A DNA stretch of 64,000 nucleotides from Prochlorococcus marinus str. MIT 0918 (GCF_027359415.1 NZ_CP114780.1:1696764-1760763); one strand, 5' to 3'. Counted from the first letter of the stretch, positions 8,915 through 17,970 are shown. Numbers and translations: made by a program. The notes: generated by a model from the sequence alone, not told the origin.

Positions 8915-9397
8915 TTAGCGGTCGAAGCGCTGCTTGACTCGTGTGGCTTTGCCAACTCGATCACGCAGATAAAATAGCTTCGCTCTTCTTACTTTACCGC
9001 GACGTTCAACTTTTATAGAAGCAACTTGCGGACTATGTACCATGAAAATTCTTTCAACACCAATTCCTTGGAAGATACGACGGACAGTAATAGTTTGATT
9101 TAATCCTCCATGACGTTTTGCAATTATTACTCCTTCATAAGGCTGTACCCGCTCTTTATTGCCCTCACTAATACGAACACCTACTCGAACCGTATCCCCT
9201 ACATAAATTTCGGGAACTTTTGTTTTTTGTTGAGAGGTTTCGAAAAGATCTATAAGATCTTGAGCACTTGGGACTTGTTTCGAAGTAGTAACAGAACCCT
9301 TTTTGCTATTTGAGTCATTGAGTTTTTCTTTAGAAGCAGAGGTTGCTTCTTTAGCTTCTTCCTCTTTTGGAGGAGTCTCTTTCAAATCTTCCGTCAT
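8915..9397 (-). CDS. rplS: 50S ribosomal protein L19
   Basis: L19 sits at the 30S-50S interface. The core (about residues 48-160) shows [45 protein letters not shown] and the basic C-terminus [15 protein letters not shown]. The protein is 160 residues, about 40 longer than the usual L19, because of a Glu/Lys/Ser-rich, probably disordered N-terminal extension ([20 protein letters not shown]). Such extensions occur in picocyanobacterial L19. An internal start would shorten it, but no strong alternative ATG is visible. Confidence 0.97.
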   Translation of the reverse strand: MTEDLKETPPKEEEAKEATSASKEKLNDSNSKKGSVTTSKQVPSAQDLIDLFETSQQKTKVPEIYVGDTVRVGVRISEGNKERVQPYEGVIIAKRHGGLNQTITVRRIFQGIGVERIFMVHSPQVASIKVERRGKVRRAKLFYLRDRVGKATRVKQRFDR

Positions 9398-9572
9398 CCC
9401 AAATTCAATTTTATTTTCCGAAAAATCATTGTAACCGTTTATAAAACACTTTTAGAAAATATTTTGGTTTTGTTTTTAGATAAACAGTTTTTTTAAAACA
9501 AGGTCCTCTTTCTAAATTAAGCATCCTGAGCTGATCAGGTTCAATTGATTATGAAGAAAAGTCTTTCCCAAA

Positions 9573-9755
9573 TTACATCCAATTCAAACTCTCTTGGTGA
9601 TGGAGACTATGCCTTTCAAGTGTCTCTAGTGTAAGTATTTGTAATGATGGACTAGCATTGAGTAGTAGATGATGTGCTTTTTTTGACATCGCTAAAAACA
9701 AATTCATTAACCATGATGAATTTGTTTTTAGGTTTTGATTAAGCCTATTAAACAA
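9573..9755 (-). CDS. Possible small protein, unknown
   Basis: A 60-residue minus-strand frame fills the space between rplS and map. After a polar N-terminus there is an amphipathic stretch WLMNLFLAMSKKAHHLLL, then ILTLETLERHSLHHQESLNW. The composition is protein-like and the frame is open for its whole span. I recognise no family, and an internal Met at residue 17 is another possible start. Support is limited to openness, composition and fit to the gap. Confidence 0.4.
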   Translation of the reverse strand: MFNRLNQNLKTNSSWLMNLFLAMSKKAHHLLLNASPSLQILTLETLERHSLHHQESLNWM

Positions 9756-9850
9756 AATGAGTACTATGAAAGTATTCCGAGCTTGAATTTAGAGTGATGA
9801 AAAAACTCTAAATAGCTTATTAGGGCACTAAAACTTTTATAGATTTCTAC

Positions 9851-10693
9851 ATGAACAAACTTTTTGCCGATTTACTTGCGTCTTCTCTTCCAAATTCAAA
9901 TAAGAATGAAGGCCCTAGGATTCAGCAAAGAAGAGGAGTGGAAATTAAATCCGCCAGAGAAGTAAAGATAATGCGTAAATCGAGTCATATAGTTGCGACA
10001 GTTCTTAAAGAGATAAATCAAATGGTGGAGCCAGGCATGAGTACTGGTGATCTTGATAAATATGCTGAGAAGCGAATAAAGGATATGGGAGCATTGCCAA
10101 GTTTCAAGGGATATCATGGTTTCCCTGGTTGCATCTGTGCAAGTATCAATAATGAGGTGGTTCATGGGATTCCCAGCTCAAAAAAAATCATTAAGGCTGG
10201 TGATCTATTAAAGGTTGATACAGGTGCTTTTTATGATGGTTACCATGGAGATAGCTGTATAACTATTGGAGTTGGGGAGATTTCAGATGAAGCACTTAAA
10301 TTAAGTAGAATTGCTAAAGAATCTTTAATTGCAGGATTATCTCAAATAAAAGCTAACAATACTCTTTTAGATATAGCAGGAGCGATTGAAGATCACGTCA
10401 AAAAAAATAATTTTAGTGTTGTAGAAGATTACACTGGCCATGGTGTAGGCAGAAACCTTCATGAAGAACCTTCTGTCTTTAATTTTAGAACACAAGACTT
10501 GCCAAATGTCACTTTGCGCTCAGGGATGACTTTGGCAGTAGAGCCAATCTTGAATGCAGGCAGTAAGTATTGTAGAACTCTGCAAGATCAATGGACTGTT
10601 GTTACTAAGGATGGAAGTTTATCTGCACAATGGGAGCACACAATTTTAGTAACACAAGATGGATGTGAGATATTGACTGATAGAGGAGATTAA
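9851..10693 (+). CDS. map: Methionine aminopeptidase, type I
   Basis: Removes the initiator Met from nascent proteins using a dinuclear metal centre. Ligands of the pita-bread fold are visible in order: Asp in KVDTGAFYDG, Asp in YHGDSC, His in GHGVGRNLHEEP, Glu in LAVEPIL and Glu near the C-terminus in QWEHTILV. The 280-residue length includes an N-terminal extension of about 30 residues ahead of the catalytic domain (IKSAREVKIMRKSS). It is convergent with the SDR gene, with 10 bases between stops. Confidence 0.96.
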   Translation: MNKLFADLLASSLPNSNKNEGPRIQQRRGVEIKSAREVKIMRKSSHIVATVLKEINQMVEPGMSTGDLDKYAEKRIKDMGALPSFKGYHGFPGCICASINNEVVHGIPSSKKIIKAGDLLKVDTGAFYDGYHGDSCITIGVGEISDEALKLSRIAKESLIAGLSQIKANNTLLDIAGAIEDHVKKNNFSVVEDYTGHGVGRNLHEEPSVFNFRTQDLPNVTLRSGMTLAVEPILNAGSKYCRTLQDQWTVVTKDGSLSAQWEHTILVTQDGCEILTDRGD

Positions 10694-10703
10694 TTATTTT
10701 ATA

Positions 10704-11552
10704 TCATCTATGGATTAATTTAATATAAAGAAATCTGATTAATTCATTTAATGGCAATAGAAAATAAGTCAAAGGATTTGGGGTGACAATTATAAGACTA
10801 CATGGTCTTTTTGCTTGATTAATTATCTGATTAGCTACGAAGTCAGCATCCATTATCCCAATAGGATTTAGGTTTGATCTGAATGGACCAAGTATTAATT
10901 TTTTTATTTTTAACTTTTTACTTTTATCTTCTAATAGTAAAAACCATTTAAAACTAATTAGTTCTCCTATTAGTCTTTTGCTCATTTCATAGGCTGGGCT
11001 AAATGCCGGCTGCACTTCTGCTTCTGAAGTGTTAACCCAGATTTCTCTTGTAGTTAAAGAGTTTTTGTTTTTTCCCGTAAGATGTTCAAATTTCTCAATT
11101 AAGCGCCATTGCGTTAACGCATTTACTTCAAGCGCCTTATTAAGATCACTTGTTTCAATGCTTCGTCCTGGATTAATGCCATGATTGAGAATTAAAATAT
11201 CTATAGTTTCTAGAACATTATTTAGCTTCTCCTCTTCTCCAGATTTCCATTTAATCCATTCATTTGGAGCATCTTTTTCGTGAAACTGTTTAGATATAAG
11301 GCTATGGGTAAAACCAATTACATATGCTCCTTTAGACCGGAAAATTTTTGTTAGTGCTATACCTAGGCTCCCAGAAGCACCAGTGATTCCAATCCGTTTA
11401 TTCTTCCAGGGACACTTGCCGCCATTTTGTGGATTTTGTTTTAAATTAAATAAAAACATATTTTTAGATAAAAATCTAATGTTGCCTTTTTGCAGCTTTA
11501 GGTGTGATCCCTTAATTATTTCTGGTTTTAACAGAAATAATTGTTTAATCAC
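10704..11552 (-). CDS. Short-chain dehydrogenase/reductase (SDR) family enzyme
   Basis: NAD(P)-binding Rossmann protein. The glycine motif TGASGSLG is at residues 57-64, the NHG structural motif follows (ILNHGINPG), and the catalytic Tyr-Lys pair appears as YEMSKRLIGE. The 50 residues before the glycine motif look unlike an SDR start. An ATG at 11457-11459 (MFLFNLKQ) would give about 251 residues and is a credible alternative. The C-terminus is hydrophobic and may contact the membrane. Substrate unknown. AT-rich, like the surroundings. Confidence 0.85.
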   Translation of the reverse strand: MIKQLFLLKPEIIKGSHLKLQKGNIRFLSKNMFLFNLKQNPQNGGKCPWKNKRIGITGASGSLGIALTKIFRSKGAYVIGFTHSLISKQFHEKDAPNEWIKWKSGEEEKLNNVLETIDILILNHGINPGRSIETSDLNKALEVNALTQWRLIEKFEHLTGKNKNSLTTREIWVNTSEAEVQPAFSPAYEMSKRLIGELISFKWFLLLEDKSKKLKIKKLILGPFRSNLNPIGIMDADFVANQIINQAKRPCSLIIVTPNPLTYFLLPLNELIRFLYIKLIHR

Positions 11553-11629
11553 AAATTATTTTGCCAATTACTATTTATAAATTGCTCAAAATGAGTAAAA
11601 TTAAAAAGATTTATTAATGGAGTCTGGTC

Positions 11630-12712
11630 ATGGGGAAGACCTTGATGATCGGATCTTGCGAACCATATAGTGGAAAATCGGCTTTGGTTTTAGGGATTGC
11701 AAGATACTTAGGTGCGCTTGAAATACCATTCCGTTTTGGTAAGCCTCTAGCTACAAGTCTTCAGCAAGACGATCCTTCTAGTAATCTTCCATCTCCTTTA
11801 ATTGATGATGATGTTCGTTTTATTGCGTCAATTATTGGCTTAGAGAAAGATAAATTGATTCATTCTGTTGATTTTTGGTCGCCGCATACGGCTGAAAATC
11901 GTCTTTTTAATGCTTTTTTAAAGCCAGGGAAAGGATTTGATGCTCTTAAAGAGAAATTAAATGATTCTTTTGAGGGAATAAATTTATTAGAAACAGCTGG
12001 AAGTATTAATGAAGGATTACTTTATGGTTTGAGTCTTGTTCAATTGGCTAAAACTTTTAAGGCAAAAGTTTTGCTTGTACATTTATGGAGGGATAGCTGT
12101 AGTGTTGATCCTTTATTGGCAGCCAAAGATCAACTTGGAGATGCCTTTATTGGAGTTATTTTGAATGCTGTTACTCCAGATGACCTAAAGGATATACAGG
12201 ATAATGTTGTGCCATTATTAATTGATTTAGGGATAAATGTTTTTGGTGTAATGCCTCGTTCCCCACTTTTAAGGAGTGTAACTGTAGAAGAATTGGTAAG
12301 CAGACTTAATGCACGAATAATTTGTTGCTCTGACAGACTTGAATTAATGGTTGAGACTTTAAGTATCGGTGCAATGAGCGTTAATTCAGCTATGGAGTTT
12401 TTTAGAAAACGAAGAAATATGGCGGTGGTAACAGGAGCTGATAGGACTGATATTCAGCTTGCGGCATTAGAAGCTTCTACTCAATGTTTGATACTCACTG
12501 GGGCTGGAGATCCTTTACCCCAGTTAATTAATAGAGCAGAAGAATTAGAAGTGCCTTTATTAAAAGTTGACAGTGATACTCTTTCAACTGTAGAAGTTAT
12601 AGAACAAGCTTTTGGTCATGTTCGATTGCATGAGTCTGTGAAAGCATCTTATGCATTTCGATTGGTTGAGGAGCATTGTGATTTAAAGCGCCTATTTGTT
12701 TCACTAAGATGA
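11630..12712 (+). CDS. BioD-like P-loop protein with DRTGG domain (phosphotransacetylase N-terminal type)
   Basis: The 360-residue protein matches the N-terminal half of long phosphate acetyltransferases but has no acetyltransferase domain. Residues 8-22 hold a dethiobiotin-synthetase-like P-loop (SCEPYSGKSALVLG). Residues about 215-340 form a DRTGG-type domain (VVTGADRTDIQLAALE, then ILTGAGDPLPQLI). In phosphotransacetylases this part is regulatory; stand-alone cyanobacterial copies have no assigned role. It heads a plus-strand run with a SLOG-like protein (47-base gap) and YajQ. Nucleotide binding is likely; the reaction is unknown. Confidence 0.82.
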   Translation: MGKTLMIGSCEPYSGKSALVLGIARYLGALEIPFRFGKPLATSLQQDDPSSNLPSPLIDDDVRFIASIIGLEKDKLIHSVDFWSPHTAENRLFNAFLKPGKGFDALKEKLNDSFEGINLLETAGSINEGLLYGLSLVQLAKTFKAKVLLVHLWRDSCSVDPLLAAKDQLGDAFIGVILNAVTPDDLKDIQDNVVPLLIDLGINVFGVMPRSPLLRSVTVEELVSRLNARIICCSDRLELMVETLSIGAMSVNSAMEFFRKRRNMAVVTGADRTDIQLAALEASTQCLILTGAGDPLPQLINRAEELEVPLLKVDSDTLSTVEVIEQAFGHVRLHESVKASYAFRLVEEHCDLKRLFVSLR

Positions 12713-12759
12713 CTACCAAAGATAATGATCATTGCTAGTTTCAGGTTAATAATATAGAA

Positions 12760-13284
12760 ATGTCTTTGAATCGCAGTCGCTCTTTAGATCTTCCTTCTAT
12801 AGGCCGTATTGATACATTGGCTCAGGAATTAGCCTTATTACAAGATAAGGGGAAAAGACGAATAGCTTTTTTAGGCAGTAGGCATGTACCAGTTGTAGCA
12901 ATACATCTTGTTGAGTTAATAGCGCGTTCTTTAACACAGGAAGGTCATTCCTTGATGACTTCTGGTTCACAAGGTGTTAATGCAGCAGTTATTAGAGCGG
13001 TATTGGAGGTTGATCCATCATTGCTAACAGTATTGTTACCACAAAGTCTCAATCGCCAGTCCCCTGAGATTCGCGATTTGCTTGATCAAGTTTTGCATCT
13101 TATTGAGAAACCAGATCATGATGAGCTTTCATTGCCTATGGCTAGTAGCTTATGCAATCAAGAAATAATTAGTAGATGTGATCAACTTATTTGCTTTGCA
13201 TTTCATGATAGTGAGACTCTCTTAAGCAGTTGTCATAGTGCAGAGGATATGGGGAAAGTAGTGAGTTTATTATTTTTTGATTGA
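12760..13284 (+). CDS. SLOG/DprA-like Rossmann-fold protein, picocyanobacterial
   Basis: The 174-residue protein starts with an alpha-helical segment, then a Rossmann-type strand RRIAFLGSRHVPVVAIHLVE and the loop SLMTSGSQGVNAAVIRAVLE. That loop resembles the glycine-rich nucleotide or ribose-phosphate loop of DprA/LOG (SLOG superfamily) proteins. The C-terminal part is helical with ISRCDQLICFAFHD. The LOG catalytic PGGxGTxxE motif is absent, so enzymatic hydrolase activity is doubtful. Position after the DRTGG protein and before YajQ suggests nucleotide sensing, which is inference. Confidence 0.65.
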   Translation: MSLNRSRSLDLPSIGRIDTLAQELALLQDKGKRRIAFLGSRHVPVVAIHLVELIARSLTQEGHSLMTSGSQGVNAAVIRAVLEVDPSLLTVLLPQSLNRQSPEIRDLLDQVLHLIEKPDHDELSLPMASSLCNQEIISRCDQLICFAFHDSETLLSSCHSAEDMGKVVSLLFFD

Positions 13285-13411
13285 TATATGAGCTTAAAAC
13301 AAGGCAATTTTTGCTTTTTTGCTTACTTATTAAATTAAATATTATCAGATATTTTAATTTAAATTTCTAAAGTTTTTCTATAATAAATTAAGAACTTGCA
13401 AGAGAGATTGT

Positions 13412-13909
13412 ATGCCTTCTTCTTTTTCCTTTGATGTTGTTTCGGATTTTGATCGTCAAGAGTTGGTTAATTCAATTGATCAAATGCAAAGAGAAGTTTC
13501 TCAACGATATGATCTTAAGGATTCAAATACAGAAATTGATTTACAAGATGAAGAGATTATTATAAACACGGCTAGTGATATGACTTTAAAGGCTGTAACT
13601 GATATTCTTTTGCAAAAAGCAACTAAGAGAAAGCTGTCTTTAAAGATATTTGATTTCCAAGACCCTATTACTGCTTCTGGAAATAGACTTAAGCAAAGCA
13701 TTATCTTGAAGAAAGGATTGACTCAGGAAACAGCAAAAAAACTTAGTAAATCTGTAAGAGATCAACTGAAAAAAGTTAATGTTTCAATACAAGGTGATAG
13801 TTTGCGAGTCACCGGAAAGAGTAAGGATGATTTGCAGCTTGCTATTGAAATATTAAAGAAGCAAGAGGAAGAATTTAGTGTCCCATTGCAATTTGAGAAT
13901 TATAGATAA
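13412..13909 (+). CDS. yajQ: YajQ-family nucleotide-binding protein
   Basis: YajQ proteins have two ferredoxin-like domains and bind nucleotides; one from Xanthomonas is a cyclic-di-GMP receptor. The 165-residue length and motifs fit: an N-terminal PSSFSFDVVSDFDRQELVNS, RYDLKDS, then KATKRKLSLKIFDFQDP and a C-terminal VTGKSKDDLQLAIEILK. It starts at a clean ATG 127 bases after the SLOG-like gene. No GGDEF or EAL gene is visible in this window, so a cyclic-di-GMP role cannot be inferred from context. Confidence 0.93.
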   Translation: MPSSFSFDVVSDFDRQELVNSIDQMQREVSQRYDLKDSNTEIDLQDEEIIINTASDMTLKAVTDILLQKATKRKLSLKIFDFQDPITASGNRLKQSIILKKGLTQETAKKLSKSVRDQLKKVNVSIQGDSLRVTGKSKDDLQLAIEILKKQEEEFSVPLQFENYR

Positions 13910-13974
13910 TTTATTTTGGTTTTTATCTTAAGAATTTATTTTGACTATACTTGAGTTTTAAATAAATAATTGCA

Positions 13975-14184
13975 ATGGCAGATTTGGACAATGATTTAAA
14001 AATTAGATTACTAGCTAAAGCAATAGAGGTTAAGTCCAACTCTGGTGATGATATTCAAAAGGTTTGCTGGATGGTTGTTCATGAACATCATCATGGCGTC
14101 ATGCCTTCTGAATATGACATCAGGCCTATAGATGAAACTCTTTATCTATCAGTTCTAGAGTCTCTAAAGCAGGAATTAGGCTGA
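13975..14184 (+). CDS. Small conserved-looking hypothetical protein
   Basis: A 69-residue acidic, probably helical soluble protein. It contains WMVVHEHHHGVMPSEYDIRP, with a His triad that could bind metal, and a C-terminal helix. It lies 65 bases after yajQ in the same direction. I recognise no named family. The clean ATG and protein-like composition support a gene. Confidence 0.7.
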   Translation: MADLDNDLKIRLLAKAIEVKSNSGDDIQKVCWMVVHEHHHGVMPSEYDIRPIDETLYLSVLESLKQELG

Positions 14185-14273
14185 TTATTTTATTTTGATT
14201 ACCCAATTAAATAAATTTACTTAATCACGAAATTAGGGATATAAAGATATGCTTTAAGGGTTGAAAGAATTTC

Positions 14274-15083
14274 ATGACTAATCCTATGCGCAATGTTACC
14301 CCAGGAGGCTCTTCTGGTGGTGCAGCAACTCTGGCATTAATAGTTTCATTTACAGGAATATTGTTGCTTACGCAGTCTTTATTTATAGTTCCAGCTGGTC
14401 AAGTGGCCGTAGTTACTACGTTAGGCAAAGTAAGTGGTGGAGCTCGTCGCCCAGGCCTGAATTTCAAAATCCCTTTTGCACAGTCTACTTATCCATTTAA
14501 TGTTCAAACTCAAGTTCGTCCTGAAGAATTTGAGTCATTAACCAAGGATTTACAGGTGATTTCTGCAACTGCGACTGTCAAATACGCTCTTAAACCAAGT
14601 GAAGCAGGTCGTGTTTTTAGAACCATTTCTTACAACGACAGAGAAATTTATAATCGTATTATTAAGCCTTCTTTGTTAAAAGCTTTGAAATCAGTTTTTT
14701 CTAAATATGAATTAGTTACGATTGCCAGCTCTTGGAGTGATATTTCGACAATAGTTGAAAGAACTGTAGCTGAAGAAATTAGTCAATTTGATTATGTAGA
14801 TATTCAAGGACTTGATTTGACTGGATTAGAAATAGCAGAAGAATATAGAGCCGCTATTGAACAAAAACAAATAGCTGAACAGCAATTATTAAAAGCACAA
14901 ACTGAGGTTAAAATTGCTGAGCAGGAAGCTAAAAGATATGACACTTTAAATAGAAGTCTGGATAATCAAGTTTTGTATAAACTCTTCTTAGATAAGTGGG
15001 ACGGACAAACTCAAGTTGTTCCTTCTTTGCCAGGAGATGGTGGTAATAATACCCCAGTAATAGTTGGAGGTAGAAGGAATTAA
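14274..15083 (+). CDS. SPFH/band-7 (prohibitin-like) membrane protein
   Basis: SPFH proteins form large membrane-anchored rings and scaffold proteases such as FtsH. The 269-residue protein has one N-terminal transmembrane segment (about 18-40) and then the band-7 domain (VPAGQVAVVTTLGKV through about 200). A Glu/Gln/Ala-rich coiled coil follows (AAIEQKQIAEQQLLKAQTEVKIAEQEAKR, about 190-225), and the tail is Gly/Asn rich. By homology with Phb1 of other cyanobacteria it probably sits in the plasma or thylakoid membrane. A strong shared terminator with hemL follows. Confidence 0.92.
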   Translation: MTNPMRNVTPGGSSGGAATLALIVSFTGILLLTQSLFIVPAGQVAVVTTLGKVSGGARRPGLNFKIPFAQSTYPFNVQTQVRPEEFESLTKDLQVISATATVKYALKPSEAGRVFRTISYNDREIYNRIIKPSLLKALKSVFSKYELVTIASSWSDISTIVERTVAEEISQFDYVDIQGLDLTGLEIAEEYRAAIEQKQIAEQQLLKAQTEVKIAEQEAKRYDTLNRSLDNQVLYKLFLDKWDGQTQVVPSLPGDGGNNTPVIVGGRRN

Positions 15084-15096
15084 TTTAGTATTGTTG

Positions 15097-15131
15097 ACTT
15101 AGCTAAATAAAAGAGATTTATTTAGCTAAGT
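15097..15131. terminator. Bidirectional terminator between the band-7 gene and hemL
   Basis: A perfect 15-base inverted repeat, ACTTAGCTAAATAAA (15097-15111) and TTTATTTAGCTAAGT (15117-15131), flanks a 5-base loop between convergent genes. The second arm contains the hemL stop codon (15122-15124), so the last hemL codons are part of the stem. Confidence 0.8.
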
Positions 15132-16420
15132 TCGGCAAAGCTATCAGTAAAAGCTTTCAATGTGTAATCAATATCATCTTCTGAGTGGGCTAAAGATGTA
15201 AAACCAGCTTCAAAAGCGCTTGGTGCTAGATAAACACCTTTTTGAAGCATTGATCTATGTAACTTTCCAAAAAAAGCGGAGTTAGTATTTTTAGCTTCTT
15301 GAAAGTTTCTTACAGGTCCTTCACAGAGATAGAAGCCAAACATGCCACTAATACTAGTGCCAGTAATGGGTATGCCTGCTTTTTTCGCTGATTCACAAAT
15401 GCCATTAATTAGCCTTTTAGTAATGCTTTCTAAACGTTCATAAGAGCCTTCTTGTTTAAGTATTTCTAATGTTTTTATACCAGCTGTCATAGCAAGTGGA
15501 TTGCCACTCAATGTTCCTGCTTGATACATAGGCCCTGCAGGAGCAACCATTGACATAATGTCTTTTCTTCCGCCATAAGCACCAACTGGCAAGCCTCCAC
15601 CAATCACCTTGCCCATAGTGGTTAGATCTGGAGTAACGCCAAAACGCTCTTGAGCGCCCCCGTAACTAATTCTAAAGCCAGTCATTACTTCATCAAAAAC
15701 AAGCAATGCTCCATTTTCCTTAGTTAATTCTCTAAGGCCTTCAAGGAAACCTGGTTCAGGGACTATGAAACCTGCATTCCCTACAATTGGTTCAAGAATT
15801 ACACCTGCTATAGCATCAGGATTTTCTGCAAAAAGAGCTTTTACTGCTTCTAAGTCATTGTAGGGGGCAGTAAGAGTATTTGCGGTAGTGCTTCTTGGAA
15901 CTCCAGGAGAGTCAGGTAGTCCTAATGTTGCTACACCTGAGCCTGCTTTCACTAGAAACATATCTGCGTGGCCGTGATAACAACCTTCAAACTTTATTAG
16001 CTTATCTCGACCAGTAAATGCTCTCATTAACCTTAAAACTGCCATGCAGGCTTCTGTGCCGCTATTAACAAAACGAACCATCTCAACACTGGGTACTGCA
16101 TCAATGACCATCTGAGCAAGTTTATTCTCAAGTTCGCAAGGAGCTCCAAAGCTAGTTCCTTTCTCTAAAGCTTCTTGAAGGGCGGAAGTTACTTCAGGAT
16201 GTGAATGGCCGCATATTGCAGGTCCCCAGCTCCCTACATAATCGATGAAACGGTTTCCATCTATATCCCAGGCGTATGCTCCTTTAACTCGATCAAAGAC
16301 AATAGGATCACCATCTACCGATTTAAAAGCTCGAACTGGAGAGCTTACGCCGCCTGGCATTAGCTCCTTAGCTGCGTCAAAGACGGCTTGAGAGCTATTA
16401 GTTTTGAAGGCGTTTGTCAC
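15122..16420 (-). CDS. hemL: Glutamate-1-semialdehyde 2,1-aminomutase
   Basis: Converts glutamate-1-semialdehyde to 5-aminolevulinate, the first committed tetrapyrrole precursor. The 432-residue PLP enzyme shows [15 protein letters not shown] at the N-terminus, [30 protein letters not shown] and the PLP-lysine segment [17 protein letters not shown], all typical. The start at 16420 follows a normal spacer. With gltX, hemC and hemH it makes up the tetrapyrrole component of this window. Confidence 0.97.
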   Translation of the reverse strand: MTNAFKTNSSQAVFDAAKELMPGGVSSPVRAFKSVDGDPIVFDRVKGAYAWDIDGNRFIDYVGSWGPAICGHSHPEVTSALQEALEKGTSFGAPCELENKLAQMVIDAVPSVEMVRFVNSGTEACMAVLRLMRAFTGRDKLIKFEGCYHGHADMFLVKAGSGVATLGLPDSPGVPRSTTANTLTAPYNDLEAVKALFAENPDAIAGVILEPIVGNAGFIVPEPGFLEGLRELTKENGALLVFDEVMTGFRISYGGAQERFGVTPDLTTMGKVIGGGLPVGAYGGRKDIMSMVAPAGPMYQAGTLSGNPLAMTAGIKTLEILKQEGSYERLESITKRLINGICESAKKAGIPITGTSISGMFGFYLCEGPVRNFQEAKNTNSAFFGKLHRSMLQKGVYLAPSAFEAGFTSLAHSEDDIDYTLKAFTDSFAELS

Positions 16421-16749
16421 AATACCTAGCTAATAATTAGGTGACACAGTTGGACATAATGGCCCAAAACAGTCAAATAAGTCTAAAAGATCTATTTTTT
16501 TCTTTACTTGAAAAGATTATTTTGCAACCCCTTGATAGCCCATTTAGGAGGCCCTTGATCTTAAAAGTATTTGCTATTACTGAATTTCTCGTTTTCATCC
16601 TTTCTTGTTGACTATTCGTAGATTGTTAGAAAACCAGCAATTTTTCTAGGAGGATTTGACAAAAGATTTTCAAAATTTATCGAAGAAAATGGTTTTTTTG
16701 ATTTTTAGAGTTGAAAGTGGAAAAGTCTTCATCATCTACAACAAGTAAC
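16421..16749. other. 329-base spacer between hemL and xth
   Basis: The spacer holds the hemL upstream region and one short plus-strand open frame (16459-16611), described separately. An AGGAGGATTTGACAAAAG stretch near 16650 looks like a ribosome-binding site but is not followed by a usable frame. No tRNA or strong terminator hairpin was seen. Confidence 0.4.
16459..16611 (+). CDS. Candidate 50-residue small protein
   Basis: The frame opens at ATG 16459 (a GTG at 16441 is in frame) and closes with TGA at 16609. The product begins MAQNSQISLKDLFFSLLEKI, carries a basic SPFRRPL centre and ends in a hydrophobic segment FAITEFLVFILSC, like a small membrane-associated peptide. It lies divergent from hemL. 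There is no clear ribosome-binding site and no recognised family, so it could be chance. Confidence 0.25.
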   Translation: MAQNSQISLKDLFFSLLEKIILQPLDSPFRRPLILKVFAITEFLVFILSC

Positions 16750-17577
16750 CTAATAAAAAAAATCATCATCAATTTCCAAAGGAGGCCAGTTAATGTCGAC
16801 AAGAACAGGAGCATGATCACTTGGCTGTTGGTTGCCTCGAAATTTTTTATGAATTACACAGCTCCTTGCATTTTTAATTAATTCATCAGTTAAGTAAATA
16901 TGGTCGATTCTCCATCCTTGATCTTTTTGCCAAGCACCACTGCGATAATCCCACCAACTCCAATGACCACTATGTTGCTCGAAGAGCCTAAAAACATCCT
17001 CTAGCCTATTCCCTAGAATCTTTTTAAGAGCATCTCTTTCTGAAGGGCTTGCCATGATTCCATTGTTAAATCTTTTTTGATTATGAACATCTTTTTTATC
17101 TAAAATTATATTAAAGTCTCCCAGAAGACATAGAGGCTCGTTTCTTAAAGCTTGTATGTTTAAATATTCATTTAAACAATTTAACCATTTAATTTTATAA
17201 TCAAATTTATCAGATTCCAGTGATGAGCCATTGGGTACATAGACATTGACCACTCTAATGCCATCTATCATTGCACTTATTATTCTCTTTTGTTCATCAA
17301 AGAAGATTGATTCCTGATTGTGGCACTCTTCTCCATTCATTCCTATTCTTATATCTTCTAAGGGAAGTTTACTAATTAGTGCAACCCCATTATATGACTT
17401 TTGACCGTATATAAAAGTTTGGTAGCCTTTGCTTTCTATGGTTTCTTTTGGAAATAAATCATCTTGGACTTTTGTTTCTTGCAAACACAATAAATCTGGC
17501 TTTATCTCGTCAAGGAATTGCTCAACTTGATTAAGTCTTGTTCGTATTGAGTTGACATTCCAGGATGCAATTAACAC
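16750..17577 (-). CDS. xth: Exodeoxyribonuclease III
   Basis: An AP endonuclease and 3' exonuclease of base-excision repair. The EEP-fold motifs are clear: ASWNVNSIRTRL, CLQETKVQDDLFP, YNGVALISK, LLGDFNI (catalytic Asp-Asn), and WSWWDYR through RIDHIYLT and PSDHAPV (catalytic His). The frame is open further upstream to an ATG at 17644-17646, but that would overlap the divergent gene at 17635. The GTG at 17575-17577 gives 275 residues, matching the family length, and is preferred. Confidence 0.92.
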   Translation of the reverse strand: MLIASWNVNSIRTRLNQVEQFLDEIKPDLLCLQETKVQDDLFPKETIESKGYQTFIYGQKSYNGVALISKLPLEDIRIGMNGEECHNQESIFFDEQKRIISAMIDGIRVVNVYVPNGSSLESDKFDYKIKWLNCLNEYLNIQALRNEPLCLLGDFNIILDKKDVHNQKRFNNGIMASPSERDALKKILGNRLEDVFRLFEQHSGHWSWWDYRSGAWQKDQGWRIDHIYLTDELIKNARSCVIHKKFRGNQQPSDHAPVLVDINWPPLEIDDDFFY

Positions 17578-17634
17578 AGAGTTAGCGGTTATGTTGTAGC
17601 TTGGGTTGGATTCTACGGGTTTAATTCTTAAGCA

Positions 17635-17970
17635 ATGAATAATCAAAGCCTTTATTTTTTCAGGATAATAATTTGGTTATTTTTTTTCCTAGTAATTCCA
17701 TATTATTTAACAGTTTATTGCGGACTAAAGAAAAATAATTTTGTTATTGCTGGTTTGAAAGGTCCAAATACAGAAAAGAACATTCATTCATCTTTTGATG
17801 ATTCAAATGATTCCTTTTTTCCTACAAACCCTTTAGAATTAATGAATGTTATAAGGAGTATCGAATCAATGAATAATGCCACTAGTCCATCAGATGCAAT
17901 TGATGATGCTTTAAAAGCTTTTGATGAGAAGGGAGAAGAGGGATTGTCTAATGGTGCAAAAAAACCTTGA
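17635..17970 (+). CDS. Hypothetical protein with N-terminal membrane anchor
   Basis: A 111-residue protein: one hydrophobic N-terminal helix (FFRIIIWLFFFLVIPYYLTV, about 8-27), then a polar Ser/Asn/Asp-rich region. The C-terminal segment NPLELMNVIRSIESMNNATSPSDAIDDALKAF is predicted helical. I recognise no family. It is divergent from xth, and a 52-base gap separates it from the next plus-strand gene, so the two may be cotranscribed. Confidence 0.65.
   Translation: MNNQSLYFFRIIIWLFFFLVIPYYLTVYCGLKKNNFVIAGLKGPNTEKNIHSSFDDSNDSFFPTNPLELMNVIRSIESMNNATSPSDAIDDALKAFDEKGEEGLSNGAKKP

Noticed and set aside
9527-9541. CCTGA/TCAGG hairpin upstream of rplS
   Set aside because: Only five pairs and no T run; expected by chance.
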